Shown piece by piece: positions 1 to 8,144 of a stretch of DNA of 64,000 bases. The position numbers and the translations under genes are program-made. Every line of letters starts with the position of its first letter. The first letter of the stretch is position 1. The DNA comes from Thalassotalea_H castellviae (GTDB lineage: Bacteria > Pseudomonadota > Gammaproteobacteria > Enterobacterales > Alteromonadaceae), in the NCBI RefSeq assembly GCF_031846185.1, contig NZ_JAVRIF010000002.1, forward strand, positions 186,001 through 250,000. Direction: 5' to 3'. The notes under the pieces were generated by a model. It saw only the letters and a program-made list of their open reading frames with translations, was not told where the DNA came from and searched no databases.

Positions 1-153
1 CAATTAGGTTGGGGCTCAATCATGTTCACTCATATTGAAGAAATTAAAGATACTGAAACTATCACTCATGATATTTTACGACAAGCATTCAAACGTGCTT
101 CGAAAAATGGTCAATCATTTGTGGTCAATGATTTACCAATTCGTGTTCATTAA
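1..153 (+). CDS. C-terminal fragment of an unrecognised protein
   Basis: The first 50 codons of the window are open in frame 1 and end at a TAA at 151-153, so this is the 3' end of a gene that begins upstream. The fragment (ending ...FVVNDLPIRVH) has Asx/Lys-rich composition like its neighbours but I do not recognise the family. It lies 176 bp upstream of pseB on the same strand, so it may be part of the same surface or flagellar glycan region, but nothing in the fragment proves that. Confidence 0.55.
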   Translation, partial: QLGWGSIMFTHIEEIKDTETITHDILRQAFKRASKNGQSFVVNDLPIRVH

Positions 154-329
154 AGCACATGAACTTTATGATTCGCTGATTAACTCAAATAATTTTATAA
201 TAAAATTCGATTAAATATGGCTAAAACATTGTATTATAGAAAGATTCAATGGATAGTAATTAACGTAATTTATTTGAACAATAATCAGATACATCATCCG
301 TTACATAGGGCAAAGCAAGAAGGTTTTCA

Positions 330-1340
330 ATGACAACTATTTTCGACAATAAAGTAATTTTAATTACTGGTGGTACAGGTTCGTTTGGCAAGCTTTATGT
401 GAAAACATTATTGGCTCGATATAAACCGAGAAAAATCATTATTTTTTCACGAGATGAATTAAAGCAGTTTGAAATGCAGCAAGTTTATAATGATCCATGC
501 ATGCGTTACTTTATTGGTGATGTTCGTGACGGACACCGTTTACGTCGTGCCATGCGAGGTGTTGATTACGTGATTCATGCCGCCGCCTTAAAACAAGTTC
601 CGGCAGCTGAATATAACCCTATGGAATGTATTAAAACCAACATTAATGGCGCCGAAAATGTCATTGAAGCCGCTCTTGATAACAATGTTGAAAAAGTTAT
701 CGCCTTATCGACTGATAAAGCCGCAAACCCAATCAATTTATATGGAGCAACAAAACTCGCATCAGATAAGTTATTTGTTGCAGCAAATAATATCAGCGGT
801 GGACATAAAACCTCTTTTTCCGTGGTTCGTTATGGCAATGTTGTTGGTTCTCGCGGCTCGGTAGTGCCATTTTTTGAAAGTTTAGTTAAAAATGGCAGTG
901 ATCATTTGCCTATCACTCACCCGAATATGACCCGCTTTTGGATTTCATTACAAGGTGGAGTTGATTTTGTTTTGAAAAACTTTTTGCGAATGTTAGGCGG
1001 TGAAATATTTATTCCCAAAATACCGTCTATAAAAATAACCGATTTAGCCACGGCAATTGCCCCTGATTTACAACAAAAAACCGTCGGTATTCGCCCAGGG
1101 GAAAAATTACATGAAGTGATGTGCCCTGCTGATGACTCTTATCATACTTATGAATATGAGGATCATTTCGTGATCGCGCCAAGCATTAATTTTAGTAGTC
1201 GTAGTAATGATTTTACCAAAAACGCTATTGGTGAAAAAGGTAAATTAGTGACTCAAGGATTTGAGTACAATTCAAATACTAATCCAGATTTTATGTCTGT
1301 GGAGCAAATTAAAATTTTTAATTATGAGGCACATGAATGA
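330..1340 (+). CDS. pseB: UDP-N-acetylglucosamine 4,6-dehydratase (inverting), PseB
   Basis: First enzyme of pseudaminic acid synthesis: it converts UDP-GlcNAc to the UDP-4-keto-6-deoxy-L-arabino-hexulose with C5 inversion. The 336-residue protein is an extended short-chain dehydrogenase. The nucleotide-binding loop GGTGSFG is at residues 14-20, and the catalytic TDK...YxxxK set is at T128-D129-K130 and Y138/K142. Length matches the PseB/FlaA1 family. An AAGG sits 6 nt before the ATG. The stop overlaps the pseC start (ATGA), so the two are translationally coupled. The following genes (PseC, PseG-H, PseI) make the pseudaminate assignment firm, rather than the capsular FnlA/WbjB homologues. Confidence 0.95.
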   Translation: MTTIFDNKVILITGGTGSFGKLYVKTLLARYKPRKIIIFSRDELKQFEMQQVYNDPCMRYFIGDVRDGHRLRRAMRGVDYVIHAAALKQVPAAEYNPMECIKTNINGAENVIEAALDNNVEKVIALSTDKAANPINLYGATKLASDKLFVAANNISGGHKTSFSVVRYGNVVGSRGSVVPFFESLVKNGSDHLPITHPNMTRFWISLQGGVDFVLKNFLRMLGGEIFIPKIPSIKITDLATAIAPDLQQKTVGIRPGEKLHEVMCPADDSYHTYEYEDHFVIAPSINFSSRSNDFTKNAIGEKGKLVTQGFEYNSNTNPDFMSVEQIKIFNYEAHE

Positions 1341-2485
1341 TCCCTTACGGTAAACAAAGTATTACCACAGAAGACATCAATGCCGTTACTGATGTTTTAC
1401 AGGCAGATTTGATCACTCAAGGCCCATTAGTTCCAGAGTTTGAACAATCCATTGCTGATTTATGCCAAGCTCAATATGCTACTGCGGTAAGTAATGCGAC
1501 GGCGGCTTTACATATTGCTAATTTAGCCTTGGAAGTTGGAGCAGGCGATATCGTATGGACAACCCCGATTTCTTTTGTTGCCTCGGCTAATTGTGCCCTC
1601 TATTGTGGCGCTACCATTGACTTTGTCGATATTGATATAAACACCGCCAATATTTGTCCTATTCAATTACAAGGAAAATTAGCAAAAGCTCAGCGGGAAA
1701 ATCAATTGCCTAAAGTGTTAGTTGTCGTACATATGGCAGGAGCAAGTTGTAACATGCGCGCCATTGCTCAACTGGCTAAACAGTATCATTTCAAAGTTAT
1801 TGAAGACGCTTCTCACGCTATCGGAGGAAAATACCTCGACCAACCTATCGGTAGTTGTCAGTATTCTGATATTACGGTTTTTAGTTTTCACCCAGTAAAA
1901 ATTATCACCTCAGGTGAAGGCGGCATGGCGCTCACGAATAACCAACAATTAGATAAGAAATTAAAACGTTTACGATCTCATGGAATAACGGCTGATCCAG
2001 CAGCTATGACCCAAGAAAGCCATGGGCCATGGTATTATGAACAAGTTGAATTAGGGTTTAATTATCGCATGACCGATATTCATGCGGCCTTAGGATTAAG
2101 CCAGCTAAACCGCTTAACCAGTTTTGTACAAAAACGGAACGATATTGCCAAAAGATACGATAATGCATTTAATCATACGAATGTTATGCCTATCAAGCCT
2201 GAATCAGACTGTTACAGCGCCTATCATTTATATTTAGTGCGATTGCCAGAAATGTCACTTGCCGAACAAAAGCATTTATTCGAAAAACTAAGAGGTGATA
2301 AAATATTTATTCAAAAACATTATATTCCTATATATTTACAGCCTTATTATCAACAATTCAATTTTGACCCTGCTGATTACCCGCAAGCCCAAGCTTATTA
2401 TCGAAGTGTGATCACTTTACCTTTATACCCTGAATTAGATATAGCTCAACAAGACTATATTATCGATAAAATTTTACGCTTATGA
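1337..2485 (+). CDS. pseC: UDP-4-amino-4,6-dideoxy-N-acetyl-beta-L-altrosamine transaminase, PseC
   Basis: PLP-dependent DegT/DnrJ/EryC1-family aminotransferase that adds the C4 amino group to the PseB product. The 382-residue protein shows the expected Schiff-base lysine K188 in FHPVKIITSGEGG, preceded by the family EDASHAIGG segment (residues 156-164). It starts inside the pseB stop (ATGA) and its own stop overlaps the start of the aldo/keto reductase gene (ATGATGA), so the three genes form a tightly coupled operon. The start is fixed by this overlap and by the normal family N-terminus MIPYGKQ. Confidence 0.95.
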   Translation: MIPYGKQSITTEDINAVTDVLQADLITQGPLVPEFEQSIADLCQAQYATAVSNATAALHIANLALEVGAGDIVWTTPISFVASANCALYCGATIDFVDIDINTANICPIQLQGKLAKAQRENQLPKVLVVVHMAGASCNMRAIAQLAKQYHFKVIEDASHAIGGKYLDQPIGSCQYSDITVFSFHPVKIITSGEGGMALTNNQQLDKKLKRLRSHGITADPAAMTQESHGPWYYEQVELGFNYRMTDIHAALGLSQLNRLTSFVQKRNDIAKRYDNAFNHTNVMPIKPESDCYSAYHLYLVRLPEMSLAEQKHLFEKLRGDKIFIQKHYIPIYLQPYYQQFNFDPADYPQAQAYYRSVITLPLYPELDIAQQDYIIDKILRL

Positions 2486-3372
2486 TGAAGCTGGCATTAG
2501 GCTGTGTACAATTTGGTCTCGCTTATGGTGTAACCAATAAAATGGGTCAAGTGCCATTGACTGAAATTGAAAAAATATTGGCTTGTGCGAAACAAGTGGG
2601 TATTAACACGTTAGATACGGCTGCAGCGTATGGCAATAGTGAGCAAATATTAGGGCAATTAGCCCTGACCAATAGTTTTGATATCGTCACCAAAATCCCC
2701 ACATTATCAAACGGTGACACTCAAAGTATTCATGAAATCGTAACAGAGAGCTTAGCGAAACTTAATGTTCAATGCCTTAAAGCATTAATGTTTCATAATG
2801 CTGATGACTTACTCACGAGTAATGGTTCTTTATATTACCAAGGAGCTAAGCAATTCAAGGCTGATCAAACCATCGCTCAACTAGGTATTTCTGTTTATCA
2901 TGTTCAGCAATTATCTACATTACTTAATCAATTTTCATTCGATATTGTTCAGCTTCCCGCAAATTGGTTAGATCAACGATTTCTGACCACAAAGCTGCTG
3001 AACCAACTTTCAAATAAACACATTGAAGTGCATGCTAGATCCTTATTTTTACAAGGCATATTGATACAACCATTCGAAGAATTACCCGATTATTTTTTAC
3101 CGTTTAAGGCGTGGATAATGGCATTTCATGCACTTTGCCAGCGCTGTAACTGTCAACCCTTAACCTTAGCTTTAGCACTTATTCATCTACATCCAATGAT
3201 CGATAAAGCCGTTGTCGGTTGTTGTTCGCTACAACAATTAGAAGAAATAATCGAGCATTACCAAAAAGCAGAACAACTCACACATCAATACCATGAATTA
3301 TTAACACGAGTAGGCGCAAATATTGCTTCTGATGAACAGGAGCTAATAAACCCGAGTCTTTGGTCGATATAA
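2482..3372 (+). CDS. aldo/keto reductase in the pseudaminate operon
   Basis: A 296-residue aldo/keto reductase with an (alpha/beta)8 fold inferred from sequence. The four catalytic residues of the superfamily are visible: D45 (NTLDTA), Y50 (AAYG), K71 (VTKIP) and H105 (MFHNAD). These normally reduce a carbonyl using NAD(P)H. It is not one of the six classical Pse enzymes, so its substrate is unknown. Its place between pseC and the cytidylyltransferase, with a 4-bp overlap to pseC, suggests it acts on a sugar in the same pathway, perhaps making a reduced variant. ATGATG gives two possible starts, at 2482 and 2485. Confidence 0.85.
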   Translation: MMKLALGCVQFGLAYGVTNKMGQVPLTEIEKILACAKQVGINTLDTAAAYGNSEQILGQLALTNSFDIVTKIPTLSNGDTQSIHEIVTESLAKLNVQCLKALMFHNADDLLTSNGSLYYQGAKQFKADQTIAQLGISVYHVQQLSTLLNQFSFDIVQLPANWLDQRFLTTKLLNQLSNKHIEVHARSLFLQGILIQPFEELPDYFLPFKAWIMAFHALCQRCNCQPLTLALALIHLHPMIDKAVVGCCSLQQLEEIIEHYQKAEQLTHQYHELLTRVGANIASDEQELINPSLWSI

Positions 3373-3418
3373 ATAATAACTCGCTATAACTAATCAAGAT
3401 AAAGTAAACGACAATATC

Positions 3419-4180
3419 ATGACAATACATGCAATTTTACAAGCAAGAATGACGTCAACACGTTTGCCCGGTAAAGTGTTAAAAGAAATTTTGGGGCAAC
3501 CCATGTTAAGCAGACAAATAGAACGCTTACAGAAAGCTTCTATGATAGATAAAATCATTATTGCTACCAGTAATGAACCAAGTGATGACCCTATTGCCCT
3601 ACTTTGTCAACAACTCTGCATTCCCTGTGTTCGAGGCAGTCTTCATGATGTACTAGGGCGTTATTATTTAGCTAGTCAAACCTATCCAAGCCAACATGTT
3701 GTTCGCATTACCGGTGATTGTCCGTTAATTGACCCTGCGATTGTCGATCAAGTCATTCAATTACATTTAGAAAAACTTGCGGATTATACCAGTAACTGTC
3801 TTCATCAAAGTTTTCCAGACGGTTTAGATATAGAAATTTTCACGCAACAAGCACTGATACAAGCGTATCAATTTGCCAAAAAGCCTGAAGAACGTGAGCA
3901 CGTCACCCCTTATATTTATAATCACCCCGAACAATTTTCACAAAGGGAATTATATTACCCGCACGATCTTTCTTTTCATCGTTGGACCGTTGATCAACCC
4001 GAGGATTTCACGTTAGTGAACAAAATATACGAACAGCTTTATCCTGAAAATCCAAACTTTGCTTTAGCTGATATTTTGCGACTTATTGAACAACAACCCT
4101 CATTGTCCAGCATTAATGCCAAACACCCCCGCAATGACAGTTTGCTTTCACCTACAACGCGACAAGAAGTTCAATCATGA
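3419..4180 (+). CDS. pseF: SpsF-type cytidylyltransferase, probable CMP-pseudaminate synthetase (PseF role)
   Basis: A nucleotidyltransferase of the SpsF/CMP-KDO synthetase-like type, 253 residues. The N-terminal nucleotide-binding signature LQARMTSTRLPGKVL is at residues 7-21, and RITGDCPLIDP around residue 98 is the metal/nucleotide segment. It should couple CTP to the nonulosonic acid to give the CMP-sugar donor used by Maf. Campylobacter and Helicobacter PseF belong to the NeuA-like branch. This one is closer to the Bacillus SpsF branch, so the pseF label rests on operon position as well as family. The stop overlaps the next ATG. Confidence 0.8.
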   Translation: MTIHAILQARMTSTRLPGKVLKEILGQPMLSRQIERLQKASMIDKIIIATSNEPSDDPIALLCQQLCIPCVRGSLHDVLGRYYLASQTYPSQHVVRITGDCPLIDPAIVDQVIQLHLEKLADYTSNCLHQSFPDGLDIEIFTQQALIQAYQFAKKPEEREHVTPYIYNHPEQFSQRELYYPHDLSFHRWTVDQPEDFTLVNKIYEQLYPENPNFALADILRLIEQQPSLSSINAKHPRNDSLLSPTTRQEVQS

Positions 4181-5469
4181 ATAAAAAAACTTTTCAGCAA
4201 TCGCTCACTTTTTTAAACCGCGCCGAAAAAAGTATTCCGCTAGGCTCCCAAACCTTTAGTAAAAGTAAAGTCGCCTTTCCAAAAGGTGTAACCCCGCTTT
4301 TTATCAATCAAGGTAAAGGGTGCCAAGTATGGGATTTAGATGGTAATCAATTTACAGATTATGTCAGTGGCTTGTTAGCGGTTTCCATCGGTTATTGTGA
4401 TAATGATATCGATCAGGCAGTGATTGAACAGTTAAAATCTGGCGTGAGTTTCTCATTGCCACACCAATTAGAAACCGAAGTGGCGGAACTCATTATCGAT
4501 TCAGTTCCATGTGCAGAAATGGTTCGTTTTGGTAAAAATGGTACAGATGCAACGTCTGCGGCTATTCGTTTAGCGCGTGCATACAATCATAAAGAACATA
4601 TCGCGGTATGTGGTTATCATGGTTGGCAAGATTGGTATATTGGCTCAACCACTCGAGATCTTGGCGTTCCTCAATCAACGAAAGCGCTCACCCATAAATT
4701 TGAATATAACAATATTGCTTCACTTACTGCGATATTTGAGCAATTTCCAGATCAAATATCTGCAGTCATGTTAGAGCCGATGAATATTGCTTACCCAGAG
4801 AAAGACTTTCTTGAACAGGTAAAAACCTTATGTCAGCAACACAATGCAGTGTTAATTTTTGATGAAACCATCACAGGTTTTCGATTTTCTATCGGCGGTG
4901 CACAACAATTATTTGGAGTTACGCCTGATTTAGCGACTTTTGGTAAGGGAATGGCAAATGGCTACCCTATTTCGGCGGTCGTAGGAAAGCGTGAAATAAT
5001 GACATTAATGGAAGATATCTTTTTTTCGGGTACCTTTGCTGGGGAAACTTTGTCATTAGCGGCTTCTAAAGCGGTATTAACCAAGATGAAAAACGAAAAA
5101 GTTTTGAGCCATATTCACGCTATGGGTGAGTTATTACACACTCAGTTGCAAGCGACTATCGACCAGTATCAGGCGCACAAATGGTTGAGTATCTCAGGAC
5201 ACCCAAGCTGGTTATTTTTCATGATCAAAAGTTGTGGTGGTTATTCGGATCTACAATTAAAATCCTATTTTATACAAGAGATGATACAACAAGGGATACT
5301 GATCAATGCTAGTCATAACTTAAGTTATGCTCACAAAGAAAAAGACATCCAATTACTAGTAAGTGCATACAAACATGTTATTCCTTTAGTGAATGATATG
5401 ATCAAACAACAAGATTTTGACCAACGTTTTCATGGCGAAGTATTACAACCGGTTTTCAAGGTACGTTAA
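4177..5469 (+). CDS. class III (glutamate-1-semialdehyde aminomutase-like) aminotransferase
   Basis: A 430-residue PLP enzyme of aminotransferase class III. The cofactor-binding aspartate lies in LIFDETITGFR (D229), and the Schiff-base lysine is K257 in ATFGKGMANGYPISA. The fold family includes HemL and many sugar or amino-acid aminotransferases. Sequence and context exclude housekeeping hemL: the gene sits inside the pseudaminate operon, overlapping the cytidylyltransferase stop (ATGA) and lying 2 bp before the PseG-PseH gene. PseC already supplies the C4 amination, so this second aminotransferase is extra. It may act on a modified sugar or on an acyl or amino-acid substituent. Confidence 0.85.
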   Translation: MNKKTFQQSLTFLNRAEKSIPLGSQTFSKSKVAFPKGVTPLFINQGKGCQVWDLDGNQFTDYVSGLLAVSIGYCDNDIDQAVIEQLKSGVSFSLPHQLETEVAELIIDSVPCAEMVRFGKNGTDATSAAIRLARAYNHKEHIAVCGYHGWQDWYIGSTTRDLGVPQSTKALTHKFEYNNIASLTAIFEQFPDQISAVMLEPMNIAYPEKDFLEQVKTLCQQHNAVLIFDETITGFRFSIGGAQQLFGVTPDLATFGKGMANGYPISAVVGKREIMTLMEDIFFSGTFAGETLSLAASKAVLTKMKNEKVLSHIHAMGELLHTQLQATIDQYQAHKWLSISGHPSWLFFMIKSCGGYSDLQLKSYFIQEMIQQGILINASHNLSYAHKEKDIQLLVSAYKHVIPLVNDMIKQQDFDQRFHGEVLQPVFKVR

Positions 5470-5471
5470 AC

Positions 5472-7007
5472 ATGCATATTGCTTTTCGAGCCGACGCTTC
5501 AGCAAAAATCGGTACCGGCCATATTATGCGCTGCTTAACATTAGCTGATTTGCTAAGCCAATATTACCAATCACGACAATCGAACAATGTACCACGTTTA
5601 ATGATCAGTTTTTTATCTGCGCCATTACCCCAAAGTCTTCAACAAAAAATTATCACTGCCGGCTATCATTATCGTGAACTAAAGTTAGATAAGCATGATC
5701 ATTCACAAGAACACGATGCTTCCTGTTGTCATACATTGTTAAAACGCTTACCAAAAATAAATTTATTAATCGTCGACCATTATCAACTAGCAAAAAAATG
5801 GCAACAATTACTCACAGCAGATTTCGATAAAATCATGGTGATTGATGACTTAGCTAATCGTCAGCATCAATGCGACTATCTTCTCGATCAAACCTTTGCT
5901 CGTCGTAGTCAAGATTATCAGCCATATGTTAATAGTCATTGCCTTACATTTATTGGTCAGCACTATATTTTGCTGCGTGATGAATTTTTATCTGCTGTAA
6001 AAACTGCAGAAAAGCGTCGCGCAAGTACTGAAAAAATAGACAATATTTTAGTGACTATGGGTGGTATGGATGAAGACAACGCCTCGACAACCATTATCAA
6101 TTATCTCATTGCGCTTAGGACACAAGAACAGCTAAGTTTTAATGTAACTATAGTGCTAGGCAGTCAAGCGCCTAATTTAGCGTCATTAATGGCATTAATC
6201 GAACCCTATCAATGGATAACACTGCAGATCGATAGTAATTCGATGGCACAATTAATGTTATCCGCTGATCTAGCTATAGGTGCAAGTGGTACTACCGCAT
6301 GGGAAAGATGTAGTTTAGGACTTCCTACTTTAGTGGTTATTATGGCGGACAATCAAAATTTAGTTGCCAGTAACTTAGCTAAGCAAGGTGCCGTCATCAA
6401 CCTTGGTGATTTTCAATCACTAAGTTATTTCAAACTTGAACAAGCATTTTTACAGTTAACTGCCAGCCCTAAAGCGTATCAAACCTTAGTTAGACAATGT
6501 TTTGACACCATTAAACAAAGTAAAGTATCAACAATGCTTGATATCATTATGACTTCAATCAAACTGGCCCCCGCAACGAATGACGACAAAGACATTATAT
6601 TCAGTTGGCAATCAAACCCCGATATACGACGCTTTTCAAGAAACAATCAAGCCATTCCTTATCAAGAGCATTGTCAGTGGTTTAGTCAAGCGATAGCAGA
6701 TCAAACAAGACATATTTACTTAATTCAACAATGCTCAAGCTCTGAACAAGCCAAAAATGCAGGCATGATCCGCTTTGATGAAATAAATGCTCGCGAAGTT
6801 GAAGTGTCTATTTTAGTCGCGCCTGATATGCAAGGTAAAAAAGTAGCACTTAGAGCATTATTTGCCACACCTAAAATATTTAAACAAAAGACTATCCATG
6901 CTTATGTCCATCCAGATAATATTGCATCGCAACACTTGTTCCGTAGCGCGAATTATCGTCAAATAGCAGACGATCACTTCATATTATCGTCAGAAAATAA
7001 TCAGTGA
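5472..7007 (+). CDS. pseG: PseG-PseH fusion: UDP-sugar hydrolase plus GNAT N-acetyltransferase
   Basis: Two pathway steps in one 511-residue chain. Residues 1 to about 345 match PseG, the GT-B-like hydrolase that removes UDP from the diacetamido-altrose. The signature RADASAKIGTGHIMRCLTLA is at residues 6-25. Residues about 365-511 form a GNAT domain (CoA-loop region VAPDMQGKKVALRAL), which fits PseH, the N4-acetyltransferase acting just before PseG. No stop or restart separates them. It begins 2 bp after the aminotransferase stop. Linking PseH and PseG would couple acetylation directly to UDP removal. PseG carries most of the confidence; PseH is inferred from domain and context. Confidence 0.88.
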   Translation: MHIAFRADASAKIGTGHIMRCLTLADLLSQYYQSRQSNNVPRLMISFLSAPLPQSLQQKIITAGYHYRELKLDKHDHSQEHDASCCHTLLKRLPKINLLIVDHYQLAKKWQQLLTADFDKIMVIDDLANRQHQCDYLLDQTFARRSQDYQPYVNSHCLTFIGQHYILLRDEFLSAVKTAEKRRASTEKIDNILVTMGGMDEDNASTTIINYLIALRTQEQLSFNVTIVLGSQAPNLASLMALIEPYQWITLQIDSNSMAQLMLSADLAIGASGTTAWERCSLGLPTLVVIMADNQNLVASNLAKQGAVINLGDFQSLSYFKLEQAFLQLTASPKAYQTLVRQCFDTIKQSKVSTMLDIIMTSIKLAPATNDDKDIIFSWQSNPDIRRFSRNNQAIPYQEHCQWFSQAIADQTRHIYLIQQCSSSEQAKNAGMIRFDEINAREVEVSILVAPDMQGKKVALRALFATPKIFKQKTIHAYVHPDNIASQHLFRSANYRQIADDHFILSSENNQ

Positions 7008-7029
7008 GTTAACCTGTGAGAGTAAAATA

Positions 7030-8082
7030 ATGCTTAATCATGAAATATCTATCAATGGCCGTAAAATAGGGAAAAATCATCCTCCATATATTATTGCCGA
7101 AGTTTCAGCCAACCATAATGGTTCAATTGAAAAGGCGTTGCAGACTATTTCTATGGCTAAAAACATGGGGGCTGATGCGGTAAAAATACAAACCTATACC
7201 GCTGATACAATGACCATAGACAGTGAATTAGATGATTTTAAGATAAAAGGCGGATTATGGGATGGCCATAATCTTTATCAGCTTTATCAACAAGCTCATA
7301 CCCCATACGAATGGCATCAAGAATTATTTGAACATGCCAAGAAAATTGGCATTACATTATTTAGTACGCCGTTCGACGACAGTGCCGTTGATTTATTAGA
7401 ACAACTCAATACCCCAGCTTATAAGATTGCTTCATTCGAATTAACCGATATACCATTAATTACCCGCGTTGCAAAAACGGGGAAGCCTATGATTATGTCA
7501 ACGGGTATGGCTAATGAACAAGAAATCACTGAAGCTGTGACTGCCGCGACGCAAGCAGGTTGTCAGCAACTGGTATTATTACATTGTATCAGTGCTTACC
7601 CTGCCCCAATTGCCCAATGCAATTTAGCAACTTTAGTAGACATTGAACAACGATTTAACACATTATCCGGACTTTCTGATCACACATTAAGTACGACTGT
7701 CGCCATCACGGCTGTTGCATTAGGGGCTTGTGTGATAGAAAAACATGTGACATTAAGCAGAGAAGATAAAGGACCTGATTCAGAATTTTCTATCGAGCCA
7801 GCGGAATTAAAAAACTTATGTCAGGAAAGCCGTATAGCTTGGCAAGCTATTGGAAGTGCTGGCTATGAACAAAAACAAGCAGAACGTGATAATGTTAAAT
7901 TTAGACGTTCCATCTACTTTGTTGAAGATATCGCTAAAGGAACAACTATCACAGCTAAACATATTAGGCGTATTCGCCCTGGTTTTGGTTTGGCACCAAA
8001 ATATTTTCAAGAAATTATCGGCAAGGTAACGACTGAGGATATTAAAAAAGGCACGCCGACAGAATGGCGATTATTTAACTAA
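7030..8082 (+). CDS. pseI: pseudaminic acid synthase PseI (NeuB family)
   Basis: Condenses 2,4-diacetamido-2,4,6-trideoxy-L-altrose with phosphoenolpyruvate to give pseudaminic acid. The 350-residue protein has the NeuB TIM barrel (IIAEVSANHNG at about 21-31; KIQTYTADT about 54-62; STGMAN; GLSDHT) followed by a C-terminal antifreeze/SAF domain (about 285-345, RRSIYFVEDIAKG...). Length and order match PseI, but sequence alone cannot fully exclude legionaminate or sialate synthases. The PseB/PseC/PseG neighbours decide. The operon ends here, at a hairpin shared with the convergent radical SAM gene. Confidence 0.93.
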   Translation: MLNHEISINGRKIGKNHPPYIIAEVSANHNGSIEKALQTISMAKNMGADAVKIQTYTADTMTIDSELDDFKIKGGLWDGHNLYQLYQQAHTPYEWHQELFEHAKKIGITLFSTPFDDSAVDLLEQLNTPAYKIASFELTDIPLITRVAKTGKPMIMSTGMANEQEITEAVTAATQAGCQQLVLLHCISAYPAPIAQCNLATLVDIEQRFNTLSGLSDHTLSTTVAITAVALGACVIEKHVTLSREDKGPDSEFSIEPAELKNLCQESRIAWQAIGSAGYEQKQAERDNVKFRRSIYFVEDIAKGTTITAKHIRRIRPGFGLAPKYFQEIIGKVTTEDIKKGTPTEWRLFN

Positions 8083-8097
8083 AGACTAGTAAGAATC

Positions 8098-8127
8098 TCG
8101 CGTGATAAGTTTTCACTTATCACGCGA
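8098..8127. terminator. perfect 13-bp hairpin between convergent genes
   Basis: TCGCGTGATAAGT at 8098-8110 is matched exactly by its reverse complement at 8115-8127, with a TTTC loop. It lies between the pseI stop and the stop of the convergent radical SAM gene, where a bidirectional terminator is expected. Neither side has a long U tract, so it may work weakly or as an RNA-stabilising hairpin. Confidence 0.6.
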
Positions 8128-8144
8128 TTCAATACGATTAACGC

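Noticed and set aside
213..236. Possible sigma54 element before pseB (TATGG, 10 nt, GT)
   Set aside because: The -12 box reads GT instead of GC and its flanks do not match, so it is too weak to call as a promoter.
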